In this document: positions 1 through 12,000 of the stretch, one piece after another
How the letters are laid out: the number at the start of each line of letters is the position of its first letter
Position numbering within the stretch: the stretch's first letter is position 1
Origin: Nocardia wallacei
GTDB taxonomy: Bacteria; Actinomycetota; Actinomycetes; Mycobacteriales; Mycobacteriaceae
Reading direction: 5' to 3'
Assembly (NCBI RefSeq): GCF_029868745.1
Contig: NZ_JARWOP010000376.1
Span: 1 to 56,725 of the forward strand
DNA length: 56,725 nt
Made by a program: the position numbers and the translations under genes
The notes under the pieces: model-generated
What the model was told of the DNA's origin: nothing
What the model saw: the letters and a program-made list of their open reading frames with translations, nothing else
The model's database searches: none

Positions 1-3000
1 CCAGCTGAACCCGCACAGCCTCGAGTACCTCTTCGACCAGAGCGGCGTCCCCGCCATCGGCGGCCTGCCGACCATCGAACCCGCCCGACCGCTGCGCAGA
101 CGCCGCGGTCCGGCCCTCCCGCGCCCGACGATGCAGGCACCGACCGGCGGCGGCGACCCGAAGCGCCGACGCAAGAACCAGCCCGACCCGGCGCCTCCCC
201 AGCCGCCGGAGCGGCCGATCACGCCCCCGGAGAACGCCGAATCCAGCCAGCCCGCCCAACAATCGTCGGCCCCGCGCCTACGCGACACCTTCGAGGTCCG
301 CGGAGCGGACGAGAACACCGGCACAGTCGGCGAGGAAGGCCACCGGGTGCAGCCCACCGGCCGGGCCCGCGAGTGGGTACGCTCGCTCCCCGAGAAACTC
401 CCGTGGCTCACCCAGGATCAGATCGACACCACGGAACTGCTGGTCTCCGAATTGGTGGCGAATTCCCTCCGACACACCGCCGGCCGCATCGAGATCATCA
501 CCACCACAACAGATTCCGAAGGCACCCGCAAAACCCGCTTCGCCGTGACCGACGAAAGCGAGTTCGTCCCGGACCACACCGGCATGCCCGACTGGGACGC
601 GGAACGAGGCCGCGGCGGCGCATTCGTAGACCTGCTCGCCGACGACAACGGCACCGACCCCCTACCCAACGGCAAAGCCACCTGGTTCGAACTCCACCAG
701 CCCTTCGGCGACGCCTCGGACGGCGCACCGACCGCCACCCCTGATGACGACCACCCGGGGTCGGATTCGGCTACGCCTCCTCCCGTCCCGACGGAAGCCA
801 TCCCCGTAGTCGAGGTGACGGACCGGATTTCAGGCCCGGACGGCTCAGCACGCGCGACCGATGCGGACAGCGGATCCGCCGCGGATTCGACACTGGCGCG
901 CGCACAACGGGGCGAGCCGGCAGCCTTACAGGAACTCCGAGACCAGCACGGCGCGGACACCGTTCGCGCGGTGCTCTCCCTGCTGGGTATCTCCCGCTCA
1001 CACGGCGCAGAAGCCCAGCCCTATGTTCTTCTGGCACAGGAGATCACCCGCCTTGCGTTTCGGTTCGTGGAGACGCCGACGCAACCGTGGCCCGTCCCGG
1101 AGGGAGCGGACGCCGGCGAGTGGGTGCAGGATATCGCCGGCGATGTGGTTGCCGAATGGCGCCAACTGAATCCCACTCAACGCAACCACATCGCTCAGGC
1201 ATTGTCCGCGATGCAGCGTGGTGCGGACATCAGCCTGGTACAGCGCGCCGCTCTCGCCAAGTTGGCAGTACAGGCACCGGCCGAAGAGACAGCGGACACG
1301 ACCGAAGGCCCCCATGCCGAACCCACTCCCGCGCCGACGGAATCCAAGTCGACCGCCGAAGCTACACAGGCCGAAACCGAGCGCCGTGCCGCCGCCATTG
1401 CCGAGGTCGCTGCCGAGGTCGGCGTAGACGTCGAGATCGTACATCTGGTCCTACAGGGCCGGTCCGCGGTTTCGGAGGAAGCCGTTGCGCGCGTCCGTAC
1501 AGCGGCCGACCAACTCGGATACTGGGAACAGGTCACCAAACCGGACGTCGCCCGCGCCGCGGGGCTGAGCCTGGAAACAGTCGACAAGGTGTTGGGTAGC
1601 AGGGGCGGCCGGCTCGATGAGCACACCAGACAGCGGGTGCTGACTGTTGCCGCCGAGATCGGTTACACCGGCCGGATAACGCGAGCGGCAGTCGCGCGGG
1701 AAGCGGGCGTCGGGGTTGCCACCGTCGACAAGGTGCTGCGAGACGGGCCCGTACTGACCTCGGAAACCGCGACTGCCGTGCGCGAATCGGCTCGCGAGCA
1801 CGGCCTCCTCGGACCACGATCGGAGGGACTGCCTCGAGCCGCTCCGATAGCGGCGGACGCGTCCGCGGCACGAGTGGCCGAGCAGACCGGAGTATCCGAA
1901 CAACACGTTTATCGCGTATTGCGAGGTGAGGGCAAGCGCGATCCAGAGACCGCCGCGAGCGTGCTGGAGGCGGCGGACCGCATCGGATTCCGCGTTCGAT
2001 CCGCCGGAGCACCCGACCTTCGACCGGTATCCCGTTCCGCCTTGACACAGGCGATGGAGACGCTGTCCGACGATCTCACGGACTACATCGACCTCCGATA
2101 CCTGCAGGGCCGTTCCTCGGTCGAGATTCGGGCGGCGCTCGGCGCCGACGCGGATTACGAGGAATTGCACAGCGCCGCACTCTCTTATCTCAGTGCGTTC
2201 TTCGCCGCGGAACTCGGTGGCGACACCGTGGTGTACGGAACAGTGCGACCGGCGACTGTGGCGGACGTCGCCTGGCTGGCCGGTACCACTGTCAATGACG
2301 CGACCTCTTCTCTTGCCGGTGCGGAAGTCGCCGAGGAGATCTCTGTCCGGGTACACGAGGCGGCGACACGGATCGGTCTACCTTTCGCCGATTCATCTGC
2401 ACCAACGCGGCCCGACGGGCCCAGCGGTCTCATCTTCGAGCAGGAAACAGAACCCGGCATCGGCCTGCCCGGAGCCGATGTGATGCAGAATTCGGCTGCG
2501 CGCCCGAGACTTCCCGCCTCAGAGCCGGACCGCGCCACCGTGGCCGATGTGGCCCGGATGGCCGAGGTCGATGTCGCGACGGCGCATTGGGTGCTGCTCG
2601 GCGGCGGGGGTCATGACATCGACACCGTCCGGCGTGTACTCGACTCCGCTGAGAATCTCGAGTATCCACACCGAATCGACACGACCGGCGAGCAGACCGA
2701 TACCGCACACGATCAGCCGGTAACCCTTACCGATCTGGCGCACCGAGCCGGGATCTCCGACTCGCAGGCTCGAAAAGTACTCGGTGGCGCGGTCATCTCC
2801 CCTGACATCTCTCACCGAGTGTGGGCCGCGATCCGTGCGATGCTCCCTCAGCACGAGCCCGACACCGCAGAACACGCTGAGGTAGTAGCCGTTCCCCGAG
2901 CTGCTTTCGAATATGGCATCAGCAAACTTCCCGAACGGCTCGCTACTTTTGCGACGCTTCGTTACCTCAACGGATACACGCCTGCAGAGGCCACGGCGGC

Positions 3001-6000
3001 ACTCGGCCTACCCGCCGCCGCGTCGCAGCGAATCGGCCAGGCGGTACTCCGCCAGATGGCCCACCATCTCCCGGATGTCCTGCCCGTCGATCGATCCGCG
3101 ACGCTTCGCCGAGTACGGACAGAGGACGTAGCGCAGGCGGCTGGCACCAGCCGCGCCGCAGCTCAGCGGGTATTGCGGGGCAAACAAACAGTAGATCCGG
3201 ACGTCGCTCGTCGAGTGTTCGACGCGGTGGCGAACTCCGGCTTCCGACGGTTGCGCTATACGAGCGAGTCGGTTCCTGACGATCCCGAGGCACTGACCGG
3301 CCTGGCGTTCGTGCGGGATGCCGGCACAACCACCGAAGCCCCGCCGGCCGCAAGCCCCAGAACAGAATCTCCCAACCGATCCGGCAGTACCTCCGAGAGG
3401 GGTGGGCGCTCCCCCTCGACACCACCCCCGGGCCCCACCACCCGTTTCGTCCCCGAGATCGATCCGGCCGAGGTGCTCGACGCCGGGCGACCGCGGCGGC
3501 GCGGTCCGGCGACGCACGTACCGCGCGATGCGCCGTTCGAGGTGCTGGCGTTCAACGTCGATCCGCGCACCGGGCTGCCGTGGGGTGCTGGGGCCGAACA
3601 ACATTCACCCGCAGCGCCTCCGGACGACGCCGCGAGTGCCGTTCCGCCCACGGCGGATCTGATGGCGGCGGTGGATCCCGGGCTGCTGAGCCTGGTACGA
3701 GAAGGCATTGCGGCGGAACACGAAGCCGCGCAATTCGATTCCGCCGAACCGGTGACACATGCGGAGGTCGAGCGGCTCCGGCGGCTCGACACCATGCACG
3801 GCCGGCTCGACGAGTTGGGCGCGGCGATGGGTCAGACGGACACGGTCACCGCCGACCGACTTCAGTTGCTGGTACAGCATTTTCATGCCGCGGCGGAGTG
3901 GCTGGCGGCGGTACTGGACGCGGACAGCGCTACCCGGCCCGACCGTCAGGTCCCCCACAGCATCGACCAGCAGTCACGGTTCGCGGAGGAGGCCGTCGCT
4001 CGCTACCGAGCCGCGGACGATCGGGTGAATCAGCTGGCGGCGCAGTTGGCGGAACAGCGACCGCAGAATGTGGCCGAGCCCGACGACCCGGGTCTGTCCG
4101 CGGCGGTCGACCCGAACCTGCTGCGGTTGGTACGAGAGGGAATAGCAGCGGAACATGAAGCGGCAGTAATTGATCCGCGTAACGCGGCTCCGCACACGGA
4201 CCTCTCGCGCTACCAGCGGCTGCACGACATGCTCGCCCGCCTCGACGAGTTGATCGCGGCGCTGGACACGAACGCGACACCCGCGCCTCCGGGACGCCTG
4301 CGATTGCTCGTGCACCACTTCCACGCCGCAGCGGAATGGCTGGCCGCATTGACCACCGCCGACAACGCTACCCAGCCGGACGGGCAGCGCCCTCAGAGCA
4401 TTCACGAGCAGGACCGGCAAGCAGTGGTGGCTGTCGACCGTCTCCGGGCGGCCGAAGAACGTCTCGTGGCACTCGACGCGAATCTCCTCGCAGGCGAGCG
4501 GCCCGCCTCGCCGGCCGCGGCGTCGGGCACCGTCATCCCCCGCTGGGTGGAAGGGATTTCCGGACCGCACGAGGATTCGATCACCGGGCTGATCACAGGC
4601 GTCGACCCGGAAAGCCACTCGAATCACCTTGTCCTGCAGGCCGTCGAGGCCCGGGGGCCATCGCACCTGGTGCTCCGCAGTGTGACCCGGAGTCCGTTCA
4701 CCGTTCGCGTCGAGTCCGACGGCGTCGCGGTGGAAGCACACATCACCTACCGCCACCACGACGACGGCCGGGTCGAGGCATGGATCGCCCACCAGGATCC
4801 GGATGTCGGCAATCCGCACTTCCCCGCGGTCTGCGCGATGATCGACGCTGCCCTGCTGGGACGATTCCCAGGCCGGTCGATCGCGCTCACCGAAAACTTC
4901 GCCGGCAAGGCGCCGCACACCGAGCGCACACTCGTGCCTGCCGAGCCACCGGAGTCTCCGGTGGAGCCCACCGTCGCGCCTCCTGCCCCCGTGGACGCCG
5001 GTCTAACGGGACAGGCAGCAACCCCGGTTCTACCGGAACCAGGGCAGCCCGGCGATCCGCCGGCGCAGGGCGAGGAGTTGCCGCCCCGCGCGTACGCAGA
5101 GGAAAACCTCACCCAGGAGAACCTGGGTTCCGTTGCGGCGGCGAGTGATCGAAGCCCGGACCACCCGATCAACGAGGACGCGTTCGCTCTCGTGCAGATG
5201 ACCGTAGGCGGCCGGGAGGTCGTCGGAGTCGTCCTCCTCGATGGCACGTCCAGACCGAAGGGTGGTCACCGGGCTTCCGCGGCCGGTAAGGAGGCCGGGC
5301 GCGACAGCATGGTCGCCGCCCTGGAGCGGGCCGATCGAGAAGGTGAGCTCGACCCGGTGGCAGTCGTCCGCGACGTCGTGGCGTCGGCTCAGACCGCGAT
5401 CCTCGGAACCACCGCCGACTCCGGCACCGAGCCGCCGGCCGCGACGATCGTGGTGGCGCTGTTGGAATCCGGGCGGCTCACCGTCGACTGGGTCGGCGAC
5501 AGCCGGGCGTACTGGGTCCCACTGGATGATGGGCCCGCGATCCAGCTCACCACCGACGACTCGAACGTCCAGAAGGTGATGGACGCGTTCGGCACGCCCC
5601 GCGAGGAGGCCGAGCATTCCGCGATCGGCCAGGGGCTCACCTACAGCCTCGGCCGCCCCCTCGACGGACTAGATTCGCACGCAACAACTTTCGAACAAGT
5701 GCGGGGCAAGGGCGTCGTCGTGGTGACGTCGGACGGCATGTGGGAGCCGCTCAGCCCGGACGACCCGGAGCCCATCGCGGCCATCCTGCGCGAGGCCCTC
5801 ACCCGATCCGGCGGCGATCTGAGCACCGTGCCCCGCGCCTACGTGCGTGCCGCCATCGACGCGGGCGGCCGTGACGACATCACCGTCGCCGCGGCACTCA
5901 TGACCGGCACCGCACCCGGCGGCCTCGAGAAGGCAACGGGCGCAGGCGCTTCCGCACCGGACGCGGGTGGCGCGAGCAACCCGTGGGCCGGTCGGCCCGC

Positions 6001-9000
6001 CACGGCTCCCGCCGGAGCGACACCCGCACCGAACACCACGACGCCGTGGAGCGACGTGGATGTCACACCGCCCGAACCGCCTGGGGCCCAACCGGTTACC
6101 GGCCACAAGCCGGTTGCCGGCGCCGGAGTTCCCTGGAAAGCCGACGCGGCCCCCCGACGCAATCCCGCACCCGCCCTCCGCGGCCCCATGGGCGTCCCAG
6201 ACCCCAGCGACCCCTTCGGCGACCGAGGAAACCCCCTCGACCACGGCCGCAACCTGGGTCGGGGAAAGCGCCGCGCCGAACAATTCGTGCAGACCGAGAT
6301 AACCGGCGGCGGCTTCGCCCGCGGCGGGCAGCCCGATGAGGAGCCCGCACGCGACGAACCTCCCGACATCGACACCTTCGTCGAACAGATCGACTCCGGC
6401 ACACGCCCATTGTCCAAGCGCCAGCGCGCCATCCTGAAGATGGTTGTGCAGGGCGAGCCGAACGCGGCGATCGCGAATTCGCTGGAAATATCCGAAGGGG
6501 CCGTCAAGAGCCAGGTCAAGCGGATCTTCGACCGACTCGGCGTATCCAGTCGTGATGAGTTGTCCGGGGCCGACCGTGCTACTGCCGCCGCGTTGTCCCA
6601 GCGCGGCGGCACACGCGCGCTGTCGCGTACCGAGACGTCGATTCTCGGCATGATCGTCCGAGGCGAATCGAACGCGGCGATCGCGGATCGCCTGAACATC
6701 CCCGGAAAGACCGTCAACAGCTACGTCAAGCGAATCTACGACAAACTGGGCACACCGGATCGCGACGCTTTGACGGGGAATGTCGACGTCTTCCTCACCG
6801 CCTTGTTGCAGCACGCCGACCAGGCATTGTCCCAGCGCCAGCACACAGTCCTGCGGTTGGTGGCCCGGGGGAAGACGAATGCGGAAATCTCGACGTACCT
6901 GTTCGTCTCGGAGGAGACGGTCAAGAGCTACGTCAAGCTGATCCGCAACAAGCTGGGCGTGAGCCACCGCAGAGATTTGGTTGTCACTGATCGGGCCGCA
7001 TCGAAGACGGGCGGCTCCGCTGCGACCGGAAATTCAGCGCCGAACGCACCGGAGACCGCGTTCCTCGATCTCCGGCGCCGAGTCACGCTCGCCTTCCTCG
7101 CCGGTAACCGTGCCCTGCCCTCTTCCAGCGTCCCCGGACTGTCCCGAGCCACCGATGCCGAACTGGTGCACGAGGTTATCGAGCACGTGGAGGATCCCGA
7201 ACTCATCGACGCCACACTGGAATTGGCGAGCACGGACAAGGCGACTTTCCTTCTTGCCACCTCCCGGTTGGACTCGGTCCAACGGCGACGAATCAACGAT
7301 GCCGCCATTGCGGTCCGCACCGGGCGGCGAATGAGCGGCCTTCAGCTCGCCGCGGTGAACAAGCTGGCGGCAGAGGTGCTCCGGCAATCCATACCCCCTC
7401 TCGAAGAAAAAGCCGGTCCGCTCACAGAAACCGAACTCGACATACTTCGACTGGTCGCGGCGAGTCGGACGAACGGTGAGATCGCACAGGAACTCGCCGA
7501 GACGGAAGACTTCGTGAAGGGCGCGCTCTCGCGCATTCTCGAGAAGCTGGACGCCCGAGACCGCACTCATGCCGTCGTGCAGGCACTGCGCCGAAAGCTG
7601 TTCCCGCTGCGGGAAATACCGGAGCCGGACCCCACCCTCGCACATCAGCTGAACGACCGGGACCGTCAGATTCTGGCTCTGCTGGCAATACACGACACGA
7701 ACCAGGACATCGCCACGGCCACGGAGCTGTCCACGAGCATCGTGGCAAGCAGTGTCCGGAACCTCATCCGCATATTCGGCGCGCAAAATCGGACCGAGGC
7801 GGTCGTCCGGGCTCTCGCCGTGGGAGCCCTCGATCCGAGCGAGATCCCGGCGACCCATTCGGACCCCGTCCGCGAAATATCGGGCGACGAATCAGCGGCT
7901 CTCGCGCGCTTCGCCGCGGGCGAGAATGTCCGCGGCATCGAAACCACCGCACGCGCACTGGGTGCCCGGGGCAGAACCGAGGCCGTTGTCCAAGCACTGC
8001 GCCACGGACACCTTCGTCTCGAGGAGATACCGCTTCGCGACCAGCCCGCCCCGCTCTCCCCTCGAGAACAACAGATCCTTCCTCTGGTCGCCGCGGGAAT
8101 GACGAACAGCCGTATCGCGTCGGCCCTCGGATTGTCGACGGAGACGGTGAAGGCCGCATTGCCGCTGATGTTTCGCAAGCTCGGTGTCGGCGACCGCACG
8201 GGCGCGGTGGTCCAGGGCCTGCGCCGTGGAGATTTCGACCTGAAATCCGTCCCCGCGACTGCGCCGCCGACCGCGGAGCCTCCACAGAACGGTGCCACGC
8301 CCGTCCCCGTCGGCAGCACGCCCTGGAGTACCGACGCCACAAGCGAATCGCCGGACGCCGCGGCCGACCCGACCAACGCCTACGACACCGTGCGGATGCC
8401 TGCACACCTGCACTATCCCGAACTCGCCCAACGGGTCGACTACACCAATGTGCAGATCACCTATTACGGCGGGATTCACGACGATGACATGGGCTACACC
8501 ACGGGCCCTCTCGGTGACGTCTTCTTCTTCACCCCCGGCAGAATACGAACCGCACCCGTGCCGACTACTCACCTCCAGCTGCTCGGAACATATCCCGATC
8601 CCGATCCGAAGGTCTTCTCGTTCGGCCAGTGGTCGATGGAGGGCGGCCGCGATGTGAAGATCGTGTTCGGCAGCCAGCTGCTGCCGCACGGATCCGATCT
8701 TCGATTCGTCGCCTACGGGCTGGCCGAGCTGACGAAGCGAAATGTCCAATTCACCTTCGACGACGGGATATTGGGCGACCTGTGGCGCACCCACATTCCG
8801 GCGGGTGCGCCGACCGTGGGCCAACTGATCGAGAACCGGGGCGAACGGAACGGGCCGGCAATTCCGGGAGCGCGCGACATATTCCTCGGGGCCACCGAAG
8901 ACTTCTGGTTGTACGTGGTGGCGACGGACGCCACGGAGAACTCGCTGCGAATCACCTTCTCGGTCAACCCGGTCGGCGGTGAGGCGGGACGCGTCACCCT

Positions 9001-12000
9001 TGTCCTCACTCGCGACGACGACGTGATCACGGCGCGGTACACCGATGTGACACTCGGCCGGGATGCCGACCGCGTGAGTGCCGCGATCGAGGTCTTCCAC
9101 GCCCGGGCGACCGGTCCGTGGTTGGACCGATCCGGCGCGATCTTCGCCGGGACGGACGCGCCCGTCAGCGGAATCGACCCGAACGCGGCTGTGCACGAGT
9201 TGCAGGTCCGATTGCAGACGGCGCGGAACGACCTCGCCACGTTGTTGCTGGTGGTCCCGGAACTCACCGAACCCGTCCTGGTCGAGCAGGCGGTGAGGAT
9301 CGCCCAGCAGTGGCTCCGCGGGGCCGGCGCGGAGGGCCTGGCTGCTGCGGGCCAGGAGCTGGACGTCCTGGTGGACTGGCTGGGATTGCGACTCGCAACG
9401 CTTCGGGAGAACGATGCCGGTTCGACGCCGTGGCAGCGATCCGACGTCAGCCCAGCGCAACTCGATCGCGAACTGGCGAATCGGCTGGGTATCACGGAGC
9501 CGGGCCCGCCCGCGCCGCAAGCCGCCGACCCGGTCACCGAACTGCGCGCTGCGGCCGAGGTGTCGGACGATCCGACGCTGCGTCGGCTCGTGGAGGTGCT
9601 CGACCAGCTCCTCACCGCGCACCACGCCATTGCCGGTCTCCAGGCCGCCCCACAGGCGGCCGCCGCACCAGCGCCCGCCGCACCCGCACCCGCGCAACCA
9701 GTCGAGGACCCGTTCGCCCTGAATCGTCCGGCTCCCAAGGGGTTCCGGCCGCGCCGCGCCGGTCCGGGACCGGACGGGCTGGATCCGTTCCTGGCCTTCC
9801 ACCACAACCCGAACGGCCAGGAATGGACCGGAGGAGATCCCCACCAGCCGGGGGCGCAACCGGCCGTCCCGGCCCAGGCAACAGGTGCGGCGGCCGGGCG
9901 GATCGTCGTGGACACACCCGACGAGATAGCACGGATGGGCGGGCCGAATCCCACCGTGGCGGGTTTGGTGACGGCCGTGGAGCTGGCGGATGGCACGAAA
10001 ACCCTTGTGCTGCATGCGGTGGAGGCTCGAGGGCCGAGTCATCTGGAGATGAAGAATCAGCTCGACGTGCCCTGGCTGTCCACGTTCGATGTCGGCGGCT
10101 TGACCGTGGCGTGCAATATCCGGTACCGCGTCAGCGACAGTGGGCAGATCAACACCTGGATCGTTCACCATGACCCGGATACCGCCGACCCTCGGTTCGA
10201 CCTCTTGCGGCACCAGATCGACCTCGCGTTGGCCGGTCACTTTCCGAACCGGGCGGTCCACGTCGACGAAGTACACCAATACGGGACGGACTGGCGCAAT
10301 CCGCACCGAATCGATGGGGCGGCACGAGTACTGAAACCGGGCATCGAACCGGGGGTTCCGGCGGCGGCAGAACCGCTGGCACCGGGACAGACCCGCATCA
10401 ACCACCGCCTGCGTGCCGCGCAGCCCGGCGCCTACGACGCGGGACTCCGCAAGGCGCGGCGCACAGGTCCCCCGGCCACACCGAGCCGGACGGAGTACGA
10501 CGGCGCGAAAACCCCCTTCCGGCCCGGCGCACGGTACGGGCAACCGCAACGCACGGTCGACGTCGTCGTTCTGGACCAAGACGACGCCGGGGTTTTCTAC
10601 TCCCAGAAGAATCGGAATCCGCACTCTACCAACGGATTACGCCCCTTTCTCCTGCTCCGCAGCGGAACTCTCATCACGAGTTCCGAAGGCGAACACTCCG
10701 ATCTACTGAACGCCTACCTGGCCGAACACGCCGACGAGGACGAACGGCGGCAGAGCACACGGCCCGACGACACATCCATTGTCGCCGGATACGGACGGTG
10801 GGAGCTGTCCGAGGGCAACCCGGAATTCGTGGACCTGTTCTCGGGCACCTTCTACGAAGACAGCAGACGCAGCTCGAAGGCCCGCACGCAGGTCCTCCAC
10901 CGGCTCGGCGAGCGAATCGACCTGTCGACGATCCGGTTCAGGTCGGCACTGGACATCGTCGGTCCGGCGTGGTGGTCCCCGGCGGAGAACGACGGAGACG
11001 CTGCGGCGGCGAAGACGGTGCCCGAGCCCCGGGAGCAAGTGGACCTCCAAGCACTGACGGCCGAGTTGCGCAAACATCTGCGCGGCGGCACGGAAGAGTT
11101 CTCGTTCGAGGTCGAGTCCGTCCGCACCCCCTACGGCGGGGGGTTGTCGATCGATGTGACCTGTCAGCCGGTGCTCGGCGAACCCGCCCGGGCGACCATC
11201 GACGTGAGTCCGGCGAGCACCACCGCCACGGCGCACTACAGTTCACTCGATTTCGGTCCGGAGCCCGGACGCACCCACCCGGCCTTCCGGACCGCGCACG
11301 AAGTACTGACCGATTGGCTGACAGCCTCAGGATTCAGCTGGGCCGACGGCACCGGAGAACTCCTGTCTCCGCCCGCACCGGCACCGGTCACGAACCCGCC
11401 CGCGCATCCCGACGACAACCCGTTCACCCTGAACCGCCCGGCCCCCAAAGGATATCGGCCACGTCGCGCCGCGCTGGGGCACGAAGGGCCCGACCCGTTC
11501 CTGGCCTTCCACCACAACCCGAACGGCCAGGAGTGGACCGGCGGCGAGCCGGAGAATCCGGATGAACGGCCCGCCGCGCCGAAGGCCGAGCCGCCACAGC
11601 CGAAGTCGCCCGGCACCGGAGACCCGGCCGAGGTGAACGAGCCGCCGACATCGTCACCCGATACGCCGGCACCGACACCCGACACACTCGTCCACCTGAT
11701 TCGCAGCGACCGCACGATGGGGGTCCGTCTCGGCGCCGAATTCCTCAACAGCGCCGGCTACGAGCTCATGCAGACGGTGACGGCGCTCTATCTCATGCAG
11801 CAAGGAGGCCCGGCAGTGGCCGGTGCGGCCGCGTGGGCCCTGTGGCTGCCGCACCTCGGTGGCGCACTGATCGCAGGCCATCTGACCGACCACACTTCAT
11901 CGAAGAAGCTGCTGATCGGTAGCCAAGCTCTCACTGCCGCCAGCGGAATTACGGCGGCGGCAGCCCTCGCCACCGGAACCGACTACTCGATTCCGATCCT

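Noticed and set aside
1..130. ATG at 131 as the start of the giant protein
   Set aside because: The frame is open to the window edge and the upstream residues contain the same Arg-rich linker motif (ARPLRRRRGPA) as later linkers, so coding continues upstream.
7892..10624. Long minus-strand open frame of 910 codons inside the giant gene
   Set aside because: It lies fully antisense to a frame with recognisable domains. It has low-complexity Arg/Gly/Val-rich composition and no domain; this is the usual shadow effect in high-GC DNA.
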